A stretch of DNA of 64,000 nucleotides from Fonticula alba (taxonomy: Eukaryota > Opisthokonta > Rotosphaerida > Fonticulaceae). Every line of letters begins with the position of its first letter. The stretch's first letter is position 1. The notes beneath the pieces are model-generated. The model made no database searches, had not been told where the DNA came from, and saw nothing but the letters and a program-made list of their open reading frames with translations. The translations under genes were made by a program, and so were the position numbers. Of this stretch, positions 49,601-60,725 are shown piece after piece. The stretch spans positions 2,997,467-3,061,466 of the forward strand of contig NW_009242974.1 of assembly GCF_000388065.1 (NCBI RefSeq). The letters run 5' to 3'.

Positions 49601-50220
49601 GGTGCATTTTCTTCCACAAAGTTAGCCGTGCCCATGAATGAGCGGATGCCCCTTACCGGTGAAGGGTGGGGGGCGATGTCCGTGATCAGGAGGGAGCACT
49701 GTTGACCGATGGCTAGCATGCCACTACCGATGTCCACCCCGAGGAGGCTCGCCCTCCTGCCCGATGAAGTGGCATTTTTCGGGACCGAGTTTGACTCGTG
49801 CTTCGTAGAGAGTGCGTAGGAGGGCCCTGATGTGTCCAATGTGCTCCCCTCTCGAATTGAACCCACCCAAAAACGGCGTCCACCCATGCACGGGTGCACT
49901 CGTGGTGCTTGTGCAGGAGGCCGGACAGGGCGCAGGCAACGATATGCGACTCTGTTTGGAGGCGCCAGGGGAGGCGGGACCTCGTGTGGCGTTGGCCTCG
50001 GTGGCGGAAGGCCCGGAGATGCTGCGGTTCGGGGGCAATATGGCTGAAGGCGCGCTGGCCGGGCCCAGCGTGGAGAGGAACCTCTTGCCGGTGGTAGCGG
50101 AGGAAACTTCTTCCGCCCGGGCGAGGTGCCCTTCGACTTCTTTGATGCTGCCATTCATGGATGCGCAATCGAAGACAACCCGGAGGGGGGGGGGTTGCTT
50201 TTGGCGTTGACCGGCTACGC
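49600..50220 (-). pseudogene. Reverse transcriptase remnant, several frames
   Basis: Recognisable pieces in order: RVVFDCASMNGSIKE (motif A region), LPWRLQTESHIVACALSGLL (where MPFGL and following helix lie), WVDAVFGWVQ (where YVDD lies, second Asp replaced by Ala), VKLGPEKCHFIGQE and RGIRSFMGTANFVEE (connection). They fall in at least three frames, so the gene is broken. Confidence 0.75.
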
Positions 50221-50237
50221 ACTTGGCCGAGAGGTCT

Positions 50238-50875
50238 CTAAGTTGGAACATGTGGATGGTGCTTGCTTTGAGAAGAGATTGGAGATGCGAGGGGTAGGGG
50301 GTTGGCCTCATTCTTGTACTCTTCTCCGGAGCGGACGAAGGCCGGCTTGTCGATGGTGCCGAATGGCCATGGCGGAGGGGGTGATCGGGTATTCTGCGCG
50401 CGCCTCGCACTGACAAGATAAGGTGGGCCCAGGATGGGTGGAGGCCCTCCGCCAGGCCGGTAGGCGTGATGGCCCTCGGCATGACCGATCAGCTGAAGAG
50501 GGCAGTGACTGTGAGGGGAGGGCCTTTGGTTGTGAGGGACACGCCGCATGGCCATTGATGTGTTCGGGTGCCTGGCGCTGGCGTCGATTCGCGGGAGAAC
50601 CTTTGCCAGGCCGGGAATGAGGGGCATGGAGGCGACCCTGTCCAGCAGGACGAAATCGAAGGATGACTCGGCCGGCATGGCTGACACAGTGATCTCGGTG
50701 CCTCTGGCGGGTCGAATCGAAGAGGAGACTGCATGGTGGGCAGGGGCGGCGGAGCCCGTCGGCGAGTCTGTGGAAGGTGTCCAGCTGAGAGGTTGCCAGG
50801 TTGAACTTGCGAGCCCTCGAGTGGGCGATGACCCACATCCCCGCACCGGTGTCTATCTTGAATAGAACTCTGCCA
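50238..50875 (-). pseudogene. Aspartic protease remnant of the retrotransposon
   Basis: Contains a retropepsin active-site motif, FKIDTGAGMWVIAH, at about 50830-50875, and in the next frame a C-terminal segment FDFVLLDRVASMPLIPGLA. It lies directly upstream of the RT remnant, as in gypsy elements. Confidence 0.7.
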
Positions 50876-51004
50876 CGGAAACTTGTGGAGGGAGAGAGAG
50901 GAACGGAGAGAGAGGGACAAAGAACTCCGCGAAGGTGGGATTGCGCGCTGTGAGTGGGATGGGGGTGGAGAGTGGGATGGTGGCAAACGGAGAAAAAGCC
51001 AGAG

Positions 51005-51738
51005 CTAGGGAAGGGGACGAGGTACTCTTGGTAGTATTCTTGGTGGGGGGGAAGAGGGGAAGAGGGGGCTAAGGTGTAGATTGCTTCCTGTTGGCTCGGC
51101 CATGGTGCCTGCGAGCGGGGCGGGACGAGGGGGGTGGTGGACGCCCGTGAGGTATGTCAGACCATCCCAGCGTGCGATCTGGGCGCTGCGGTGCAGTGTG
51201 ACTGTGACGTCAGAGGTGGCGTCTTGGGCTGTCCGTCGAGGGAAGAAGTGGGCATCGAAGATGGAGGTACAGCAGGAGGAGCGCAGCGCGTGGAGGCTGA
51301 TCGAGCCATGCGCTGGACAGTGGGGTGACATAGCGTCCCGGAACCGAGCGGGGTCGGGAGAAATACCCCACTCGGTGGGAGTCAGAGCAAGGGCCCTGAC
51401 TCTGAGGGGAAAAGCCATGTCCTCCTTTGTGCCCCAAACTTGGCAGAAGAATTCGATGCAAGCACAGAGGGTGCCGGTGGCAGGGGGGATGAGCTTGGTG
51501 GTATCCATCCGAGGGATCGGTGCATAGATCCCCTTGAGTTTGGAGAGCTCTGCGAAAGCGCCTTGTGACACCGGGTTGGACATGAACATGACCATGGCCG
51601 CCCGGAATGCGACCGGCCGAGGTGACGGATTGGTAGTGCTGTCCGGCGGGAACGCCTCCGACGCAGATCGAGGGGGTGTCGACCTGGGTCTCGGAGAAGG
51701 GGGGGGGGGGGGAAGCCATCGGCCAAGATCCTTGTCAA
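51005..51738 (-). pseudogene. Gag-like region of the retrotransposon, distal part
   Basis: Minus-strand coding-like sequence between the protease and the proximal gag region (for example KLKGIYAPIPRMDTTKLIPP and CIEFFCQVWGTKEDMAF). I see no CCHC zinc knuckle. Assigned to gag from position only. Confidence 0.4.
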
Positions 51739-52099
51739 GTGTTCTGCGTCCTGCTAGAACAGTGTAACGTGGACCAGTCCTTCGGCCGACTCAGGTGGCC
51801 AGTGTGGTCTGAGGGTGTCCATGTGGTGTCCGTCGAGCTCGAGGCTCCAGGAGGGTCGGTAGTACGATCCTGGGAAGTCCGAGGGGGGGTATTGTGGGTG
51901 GTGGCTGGGGTGATCGAACTGGGGGCCTTGTGGTGGGTTGTCAGGGGGGTGGTGAGGCAGGGAGTGGGTTTGTTGGGGGGGGGAGTGCTGAGGGAGGGGG
52001 GGGAGGCCAACAAGGAGGAGGCTGCTGGGGAGGGGATGAGGAGGCCGGAGGGTGTTGGGGAGGAGGGGTTTTGTGCGTTCGGCAAGCCGGAGACCGGTG

Positions 52100-52187
52100 C
52101 TAGGGCGATGGACGGAGAATGAGGGGAGAGAGCCAGTGTGATTGGAGTCGACGTGGGGGGCGGGGGGGGAAGGGGGCGGGACATCGG

Positions 52188-52231
<44 letters not shown>

Positions 52232-53065
52232 CGGGGCTGGGGCCGGCTGGTGAGGGGGCATTGTGCTGATGCTGCTGAGGACGTCCGCTGTGGGTCGAGG
52301 AGGAGGAGTCATGTTTGTGGGGAACGGGGTCCGGCATGGTGGGGGCCCCTGTCGACTGGTCTGAGGGGGTGCGAGCCGATCGTCTGCGGCGACGCTGATG
52401 GGGGCCGCGATCGGAGCGTCGGAGGCGATTGAGGAGTCTGGCGGAGGATGGGGCGTTGGCTTGGGGCAGAGAGCGGGGATAAGATCGAGAGTATCGCGGT
52501 TGGATTGCGAGAGGTGGTCCATTTGCGTCTTCAAGTGGAGTAGGACCTCGTCTGGGGTATGTGCTTCGGCCGGTCCATCATGGACGTTGGTGCGTTTGCT
52601 GTTGAGGATGGAGATCGTGTCGGAGAAGTCTCCTTTCGCCTCGGGAGCCGCCGCGACGATGTTGTCCACCTCCATGGCTCGCGAGGCAGTGTGGTCTGCC
52701 TCGCGGCTGAAGGCGTCGTCGCGACGAAGAGCCATGCTGGTGTGGGAGCTGGCAGCGTGCTGAATCACCTGTGGCCCATGGAAGGGGAAGATGAGGGCCG
52801 CACAGTGGGTCTGGCGGGAAAGTCCCTCTGTTGCGAGGAATTGAATGGACGATGGGCCTTGGCCCGCCACGGCGACGAGGACGCGAGCGGGAGTGCAGAA
52901 GAGGGGAGCAGAGGGGGGGGGGGAAAGAGAGGGGCTAGAGCCAACGGACAATGGACCAAGAACCTCGCTCAATCCGATATCAACGCGAAGCGCCGAATCA
53001 AGGATGAAAGTCGATGTGTCATCCAGAGGCACGCACGATGATAGTCTGAGCAATGGGTTATTCAT
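52100..53065 (-). pseudogene. Gag-like region of the retrotransposon, proximal part
   Basis: An open frame of about 320 codons opening with MNNPLLRLSS, including a helical stretch (EVLLHLKTQMDHLSQSNRDT) and ending in a long proline run encoded by the G43 tract. No defined domain; assigned to gag from its place at the 5' end of the element. Confidence 0.45.
52189..52231. repeat. 43-base G homopolymer
   Basis: The longest mononucleotide run in the window; on the minus strand it is C43 in the gag-like frame and would encode poly-proline. Confidence 0.95.
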
Positions 53066-54341
53066 GGTTCGCAGGGATTACTCGACGGCTGGGATCCGGG
53101 ATGTTCCTCGGGAAGCATCGTGGGCACTTCCTTTGCGGCACGTGATGTCACCTTTCAGTAGCCAATGCTCGGGCCGGCGCCCTGATCTGGACATCGAGAG
53201 CTATGCCTCTCCGCCGCGTGCCCTGATGCTTCGGCATGGCTGTGTTTCAAGTTTGTAACTCACCCATCGATTTGGTTAATGGGTGTCTCGGGGATACTGC
53301 CCCAGTCCGGCGGAAGGAACATGCATGGGTGCCGATTTTCCAGCCCCGGCGCCGCCCCCTAGTGCCGATGGACCACGCCATGTTCGAAGGCCAGGGAAAG
53401 AGCTGGTGGCATGTCACAATCGCCCTGGGCATGAGGTGTTCTCTGCATTCTCAAGGAGCGTGCAATAAAGGGCTTTTATATTCCCGGCCCCCCTCCCCTT
53501 AATATACGCTTCGACTCTGGACGTTCTGCTTCCGTCGTCCTTCTCGGTCCGGGGAAAGCGTGGTCCTCGCTCTGGGCCGCGGTCGGGCGAATTCTTCCAA
53601 GCGTGCCTTTGCCCCGATGATGCAACCTTTCATGGCTTCGCCCCGATTCGATCGTCTACCAGCGACTCGGGACATCACCGCACACATCCAGTGCACCGGC
53701 CGACTCCGACCAATGCGTCCGCCCACACGGCACATCCGCTGGCCGTGTGGCATGTTCCGGGTGTCCCCACGCCTGGCGGTGGTGGTTGCCGGCGTTTGCC
53801 CGGGACTTCGGGCCGAAGTGGCTTCCGGCGATGTGACAGTGTGTCACTGATGGTGTCTCATTTCCCCCGGCCAAGTTCCTCCCCCCCCCCCGCCCCGTGA
53901 AACGGCCACCGTCCTCCGGGCCCCTGAGCTTGGTTCGTCGAGCCCACGCGCTGGGTGTCCCCCCCCCCCTCCACCCGGGCCACGGAGGCCGAGTTCTTGT
54001 TGCCTGCAGAAACATTCGCACGCGAGGCCGACTCCAATGTCCCGGCCCGCCCCCCTCCCCCGAGACTCAGCCGCTTGAGAGGGTGTGATTGTGGATCGCG
54101 GCCAACGTTGCTGGGCACCACCCACCGGCGCCTTGTCGTGCGAGGGGGTGGGCGGGAGGTGCTTCTTTAGGGGGAGATCCTCCCAGGGTCCGCACTTACG
54201 CGCCTTTAGACTTCCTTCCCTTCCCTTCCCTCCCCCCCCCCCCCCCCCCCCCCCCCCGTTTCTCGCTTCTCGCCATTTCCCCTCCTGCCGACCGGTTCGC
54301 ACCGGGGAGAAAAGAGGACCCGAGGGCGCACCTTTCGGCGG
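53066..54341. other. Intergenic, upstream region of second receptor kinase
   Basis: No supported gene. The left part may include the 5' end of the retrotransposon. AT-rich patches lie near 53465-53510. The last 150 bases before the receptor gene are pyrimidine-rich, with 26 C at 54232-54257, and probably form its leader or core promoter. Confidence 0.5.
54232..54257. repeat. 26-base C homopolymer upstream of the receptor kinase
   Basis: C26 preceded by CTTCC repeats, ending 84 bases before the chosen start codon. Confidence 0.95.
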
Positions 54342-57300
54342 ATGAGCAGCCCGCCACTCACGGCCCATCGGCCCATGACAGCCATGCAGCCCTTGGTCCT
54401 GCTACTTTCGCTGGCCTCGCTGCACCTGCTGACTCTATTCGTTGGTCCTTCTCGAGGCCAGGATCTCTTCTTGCACGCGGCTAGCTACCCCGTCCTGCAG
54501 GGGCTTGCGCCGGTGTCCTTTGCCACGGCGGCCAACCAGGGCTCAGTGGCCGGGGTGTCGACGAGTGCCGAGTTTTTCCACATCAAAGCACAGGAGGACG
54601 GTGTGGCCGGCCTTTCGGAGGTTCGGTGGGGTCTCTTCTTTGATGGGCACAAGTCTTCCATTTCACGGTTACGCTCTGGCGATCCCTGGCCGGGACAAGT
54701 CATGATGCTCCCTGTGGGGGATTCCCTGGAGCCCGTGCTGGTGGAACACACCTCGAGCCATGTGGGTCTGCTCTCCTCGATGAATGCCTTTCCCCTGCCC
54801 GGGGCGAGTGCTGAGTTGCTGGCTGGCATTGCCGTTAGCGATGAATCTGTCGAAGTGCTTGGTGTGTCCAAACAGGCCGCCGGTTCGGAGGGCAGTGTTT
54901 TTATGGGCAATCTGACGCCAGCCAGCCTGAACTTGAAGCAGGACCCTGTCATCGCCACCGCCGGCCTGGTTGTGGCGGCCCCCGGCATCGGGCGGACCTT
55001 CTTCCTGGGCAATGGCGATCGCCTCTTGGCCGCCAACTGGCAACGGAACCCCGTGGTGGACTCTCTCAATGTCTCTTCGGATATTCGCGATCTGGCGGCC
55101 ACGCGTTTCTTTTCCACCGCGGCCGACTGCCCTGATGGCTTGGATGTGGTTGTCCTTCTTGAGAGCGGGACAGTGCTTGTGTATCAGTGTTATGATCTTT
55201 GGCCGGATACGTCCTTCACCTCGGTGGCATCCCCGGTCCGGCCGTCTCCGGCGGAAGGTCGGATCTTGGCTCCGCCGGGCCGGGCCATGGCCGACAGCAC
55301 GGCGCCCTTCTACCTGGTTCTTGCCGAGGCGGTGGATGCTCGTGACCGATTGTGGATGGCCGTGGCACATGCCGGGGAATTCTCCTGGCGTCGGGTCATC
55401 CTGCCGCCGGGCTTCGCCGATGACCTGGAGGACTTGCAGCTAGTGCGCTTGAAAATCACCGCCACCGGTTCTGGCGAGTGGACCCTCGTGTCGGGAAACA
55501 CCGCGCTATTTCCGCCGGAGGTCTTTGGCTGCGGCACCGATCACACCATCGTCTGCGAAGATGGCACCCCTCCCATCAGCTCATCGCGCGGGTGGTCCTG
55601 TGCTCTTGGGCATGCGGCGTCGCCTTTCGTGTCGCCTGCCTTCCTGTGTGCGGGCTGTGCTGATGGCTGGTATTTGGACCGGCCCACCGGTATGGCCATG
55701 GCTATTTGCCAGGGTTTTTTTTTTTTCTGGCTCTCTTTCCTCACCGATGTTGATGTCATCGAGTGGGTCTTTTTTTTTCCCCCATGTCCTTGCTGCTCCT
55801 GACGCTTCTGCTTTGCACACGCGCACACCCCGTGCCCTCTTATTCATGCCCCTCTCTTTTGCTGGCCAGATGGGGCACCCTTCTCCCAGCCGGATCATGT
55901 GTGTCGGCCCTGTCCCTATCCCCATTGTCGGACTTGCAGTGCCGATGGCTGCCTCGTGTGCGAGGACTCCTTTTTCCCGGAAAATAGCGGCCAATATGGG
56001 CAGACCCTCTGCGTGGAGACCTGCTCAGTGGGCTTCACCGAGATCGCCGGCACCTGTCAACCACGCGGCCTGTCGCCGACACCGTTGAGCATCACCGTTC
56101 CCCTGGGCGAAAGTTTGCCGGGCTTGCCGTCGGGCGTGACGGTGGTCGCCATCGGGCCCACCTGGCTGTCGGTGGATGGCAACTCCTCGCGCCCGATCAT
56201 TCCACGAAGCCCGGGGCTGGGTTCCCCCCCGCCCGGGGTGCTTCTCTTTGCCTCCTCGCGAAGCGTCTACTTCCTTCCGGCCAGTGCCATTGGTCAGTTG
56301 ACGAAGCCCCCACTTCAGCCGGTGTCCCTCCTTGGCTCCTCTTTAAATGCTGATTTTCGGTCTTTTGCCGAGGCCGGGCCGTTCCTCCACAACGGCCGAT
56401 TGAGCCACTTGCTATTAATGTGCACTGACGGGGGATTCCTCTTCCTTGCGTGGCTCAATTGCGAGCCCGGCGAGGCCGCCATGTGCGTCTCCGAGCCTGC
56501 CTATGCCGAGGGAACCTTCATTTCCGGCTGCATCGAGGTCAGACGTCTGGATGCCGGGCGTGCTCTCGTCCTGACATCGGATCAGGCGCAGTTTGTCCTT
56601 GAAGCCGATCCCAGCACCAAGACTGTGCTGACCGAGGTCGTCCAAGGGGTGGGCTTTGTCAATCTCTTCGCGCCGGGGGAGACGTCGGCCGGCCGTGCGA
56701 ATCCCGCCCTCGGGGACTGGCTACTGTGGAGCACCTTCTCGGGCCGGGCCACGGTCAGCCCATGGTCTCTGCTGGGAAGCGACTCACGCAAGCAGGCCAT
56801 CACCGGTGCCCTCCTGCCGGGGATGCCGGATGAGGGCAGCCTCTTCGCGCCAGTCCTTCTCCCTCGAGGGGCGGGAGCCTGGCCGGAGTTAATTCTGACC
56901 AAGGCTCAGGGCCCCGAGTGGCTGGTTCTCCAGGTGCCCGGCGACATGCTGCCAGCTGGCCGGTCCATCGACCTGGCATACAGCCGCCATGTTTTGGGGG
57001 TCTTCCCCCAGGGGCTGGCCAATCCCGTGGGCGGCCGGCTGGATGCCCTGTTCCAGGGGGTTGCCCTGCCAAATGGCGGCCCGGAGTATCCGAGTGTGCT
57101 GCTGGTCTTGGCGCGGGCTTTCCTGGGGGCTTCGCTGCTCCGTTGCCCGGATGGCGTGGCCGGTCGGTGTGCCCTTCAGCCGGCGGTGTTTGTCAGCCTG
57201 CCGGCCGAGCTGCGCCTTGCGTCCGGCACGGGGCCCTGGCTGCCGGTCATCGCCCAGGCCGGGCCGGGGCCATCCATCGAGTCGGCACAGGCGCCACCGC

Positions 57301-60300
57301 GGGGGACGATCTTGACCTTGCTGCTCCTTTCCCCCAGCACCGGGCAGCTGGTCTTCTCGCTGGATAACAGTTGCCCGGTGGGCACGTATGGCGATGTGTG
57401 TCGTGCGTGCGATGGGACCTGCCTCGGATGCAGTGGCCCGGGCCCGGGAGCGTGTACATCCTGCTCGGCGGGGCAGCTGCTCCATGGTGGCGCATGTGTG
57501 GGCGTCTGCCCGGGTGGCATGTGGCCCGATGTGGGTGCCGGTGTGTGCCGGGCTTGCCCGGTGGGCTGTCTGGCGTGCCAGTCGCCGACCCATTGCACGG
57601 CGTGCGGTGGGGCTTTCTTCCGAGCCGATAACTCCTGCTGGCCCTGCCATGGGTCGTGTGCCGAATGTGCCAATGGGTCCAGCTGTTTGTCCTGCAAAGT
57701 GGGACTCATCTTCCTGGAGGTGGATGAGCTGGTGGACTCGCTGTGCGGAAGTACCTGCCCGCCTGGGGAGTTTGTCGGGAGCGACCGGTGCACCGAGTGC
57801 GCCGCCAGTTGCGAGCTGTGTGTCGGCAGTGCGACCGCGTGTCAGGTGTGTGCGAGGGGTTTCCGCTGGGCCAGCAAGCCGGCACCCGGGGCCCCTGGCG
57901 CATGCGTGCCCTGTAGCCAAGGGTGTCAGTCGTGCACGGTGGACGGGTGTTTGGCCTGCGAGCCGGCTCTCCTCCTGGCACCAGGGGCCGATGCCTGTGT
58001 GCCTGCCTGTCCGCCGGGGAGCTGGGCCAATGGCGAGTCCTGCCAGCCATGCGACCTCAGTTGCCGCACATGCGTCGGCGGGGAGAGCACCGAGTGCACT
58101 GGCTGCGATGTCGGGCTGGAGCTTCTCGACAGTGCCCCCGGGGTGGGGACCTGTGTGTCGGGCTGCGGTGATGGCCAGTTCCGGGATCCGGTTTCCGGCC
58201 AGTGTGTGCCCTGTGCTCCGGCCTGCGCCACATGCAATGGCCCGACGGACCGGGATTGCTGGCGGTGCAAGGATGCCCTGTTGCAGGATGATGGCTGTGT
58301 CCAGCATTGTGCCACCCGGCATGTGGCCGTCAATGGGCGGTGCCTGCCTTGCCATGCTTCGTGTGCGGCATGCACCGGTGTCCGAAGCACCGAGTGCACC
58401 ACCTGCCTGGGGGGTCTACTGGCGCTGGCGCCCGGGCCATTGCCCGTGCGCTGTGTGGAGGCCTGCCCGGTGGGGTATAACACGTCGGATTCCGGCTGCA
58501 CCGCCTGTCGGGACCATTGTGCCACTTGCCCGAGCGCTCCCGGCACATGTGCGCAGTGTGAGCGTGGGTGGTTTCTCGACCAGGCGGCCTGTGTGGACGC
58601 TTGCCCGGGTGGCACGTTCTCCATGGGGAGCCTGTGCGCCGGCTGCCATGAGACCTGTGCCACTTGCTTCGGGCTGGAGGCCGACCAGTGTCTCGCCTGT
58701 GGTGCGAGTGCCCCGTTGGCGTGGGGCAATCGGTGTTATGCGGCCTGTCCGGGTGGCACCTACCAGAGCGGCCTCCAGTGCCTGCCCTGCCATGGCACAT
58801 GTGCCATGTGCTCCGGGCCCGGGGCCAATGAATGCACCGGTTGCCATGGCAGCGGCGTCAGGCTCAATGGGTCCTGCCTGGCTGGCTGCCCGAGGGGCTA
58901 CTTTCCGCAGGGCGACCTGTGTGTCGAGTGCCATGCTTCCTGCGGCGCGTGCGATGGTCCGGGGCATTGCACGGACTGCCTGCTGGGGCACATGCTCCAG
59001 CCGGATGGGGCCTGTGTGGCCGACTGCCCGGTTGGGTGGCTTGGCTGTCGGCAATCGAAGCGGTGTGTCGCCTGCCCGCCGGGGTGCCTGGCGTGCGAGG
59101 CCTCCGGGTCGACGTGCGAGCCCCTCTGCACGGTGTGCGATCCGGAGCACGTGCTTTCTGCGGGTGCGTGTCTTTCCTTCTGCCCGGTCGGGGAGTTCCA
59201 GCCCCCGGGGTCGGGCTTCTGTCGGCCATGCGCGGGGACCTGCTCGAGTTGCTTCGAGGCCGCGGACCGGTGCACCGGTTGCCATGTGGGGCTCCTCCAT
59301 CCGGCCGAGGGCACTTGCGCCGGGGCCTGCTCGGGCTCCCTGGTTCCGGTGAAGGGGGTGTGTCTTGGCTGCTTCGCCGGGTGCGAGGCATGCGAGGCGC
59401 CTGCGGACCAGCCGGAGTGCGAGCTTCATGTTGATGGGTCGTTGGCTTGCCCGGATGTTGCCACCTGCCGGCGCTGCGAGCCGGGGCTCCTTCTTTTGGG
59501 GGTCGATCTTTGTGTGGGCTCCTGCCCGGTGGGCTTCTTCCCGGAGGCGGATGGCGCCGTGTCGCCGGCCTGCCTGCCCTGCCATGTGAGCTGTCGCGCG
59601 GGCTGCGTCGGTCCGGCTGCCTCGGACTGCCAGCAGCCCCCCGGGTCGACCGGGTCTCGCGTTGGCCTGGTCGTGGGGCTTTCCGTGGGCTTGTTGCTTT
59701 TGGCCATCCTGCTTGTGGTGGCGGTGGTGATCTGGGTGTATCGGCGCCGTGGTGCGGCGACATCAAGGAAGGCCCCCGACACGGAGGACGCCACCATGCT
59801 GAACACCATCGTGGAGCTGGCCCTGCCCGGGACGATCCTGGTCGACATGGCGGTGGACTTTGTCCCGGAGCCCGGGGAGGCGATCGGCGCCGGGAGCCAG
59901 GCCAGCGTGGTGGCCGCGCGGGCCATCGGAGCCGGTATCTCCGCTCGGCTGGGCTGCCCGGAGGTGGTGGCCATCAAGGTGCTGAAGGCCGAGGGCATGA
60001 AGCCCACCCATGTGTCCATGTTCCAGAATGAGGTTGCCTTGATGTGGCTGCTGCGGGATCATGGCACCATCGTGCGACTGTATGGCTACAGCCAAAGTCC
60101 GCCGGCCATCGTGATGGAGCGCTTCGAGGGGGACTTGAGCACGTTGCTGCATTCGGAGGTTGTCCTGTCGCCGGTGCAGCTGGCGGACATTTGCCGGCAA
60201 TGGGCCACGGGGCTGGAGGCGATGCATGCCCATGGGGTTGCTCATTGTGACCTGAAGTCGGGCAATGTATTTGTCAGCCCGGTGGCCGGTTCGTGGCGGG

Positions 60301-60725
60301 CAGCCCTCGGGGACTTGGGGACGTCGAAGAACCTGAACACCGATCGATCCTCGGCCCTCATCACCACCGTGCCGAAGTTGAATGCCATGAGTGCGCGGTA
60401 CGCGGCGCCGGAGCTGCTGGCGGCCTTCCGCCGGGGGGTGTCCCTGGAGCCGGGGCTATTCTTCCCGGCGGACATCTATGCCGGGGCGATCTTGCTCAAT
60501 GAGTGCCTCACTCGAACTGTCCCCTGGGCCGGGATGAGCCTGCAGCATATTGCGGATGCCGTGCAGACGGACCAGCGGCCGGTGTGTGTGCATTCGTCTC
60601 ATGCTGCCGAGGGGCTGGTCCAGGCTGCTTGGCAGACGGATCCCGAGCGGCGCCCCCTGGCGGCCACCTTCCGCCAGCAATGCGCCGCGCTCTTTGTGGC
60701 CGCCGGCGGTCTGAATGGCTCCTGA
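54342..60725 (+). CDS. Large cysteine-rich receptor kinase, one-intron paralogue
   Basis: Two exons, 54342-55689 and 55870-60725, giving 2,067 residues; the donor could instead be 55714, adding eight residues in the same phase. A signal peptide (LVLLLSLASLHLLTLF) leads into a non-repetitive N-terminal region of about 360 residues, a short Cys-rich segment, a second globular region and then many furin-like repeats (about residues 948-1704). One helix (LVVGLSVGLLLLAILLVVAV, about 1713-1738) is followed by RRR and a kinase: IGAGSQASVV, VAIKVLK (Lys about 1817), FQNEVALM, HCDLKSGNV (about 1907), GDLGTSK (about 1929), AAPELL, DIYAGAIL, DPERRP. HRD reads HCD and DFG reads DLG. Best placed with TKL-type kinases. 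The kinase region is uninterrupted, unlike the paralogue at 26.2-35.9 kb. Start at 54342 is the first Met; Mets at 54375 and 54384 also precede the signal peptide. Likely a surface receptor. Confidence 0.92.

Larger units (their letters stand above)
47739..53065 (-). mobile_element. Degenerate Ty3/gypsy-type LTR retrotransposon (internal region)
   Basis: Reading the minus strand from 53065 downward, domains appear in the order gag-like, aspartic protease, reverse transcriptase, RNase H, zinc-finger integrase, the Ty3/gypsy order (Ty1/copia puts integrase before RT). They are spread over several frames with many shifts, so no polyprotein can be translated and the copy looks inactive. The region is less GC-rich than the genes around it. 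I searched the flanks by eye for a terminal direct repeat, a primer-binding site and a polypurine tract and found none I trust, so the ends are those of the recognisable coding remnants. Confidence 0.8.

Noticed and set aside
47000-53500. Terminal repeats for the retrotransposon
   Set aside because: Compared by eye without finding matching ends; a self-alignment would be needed, so no LTRs are annotated.
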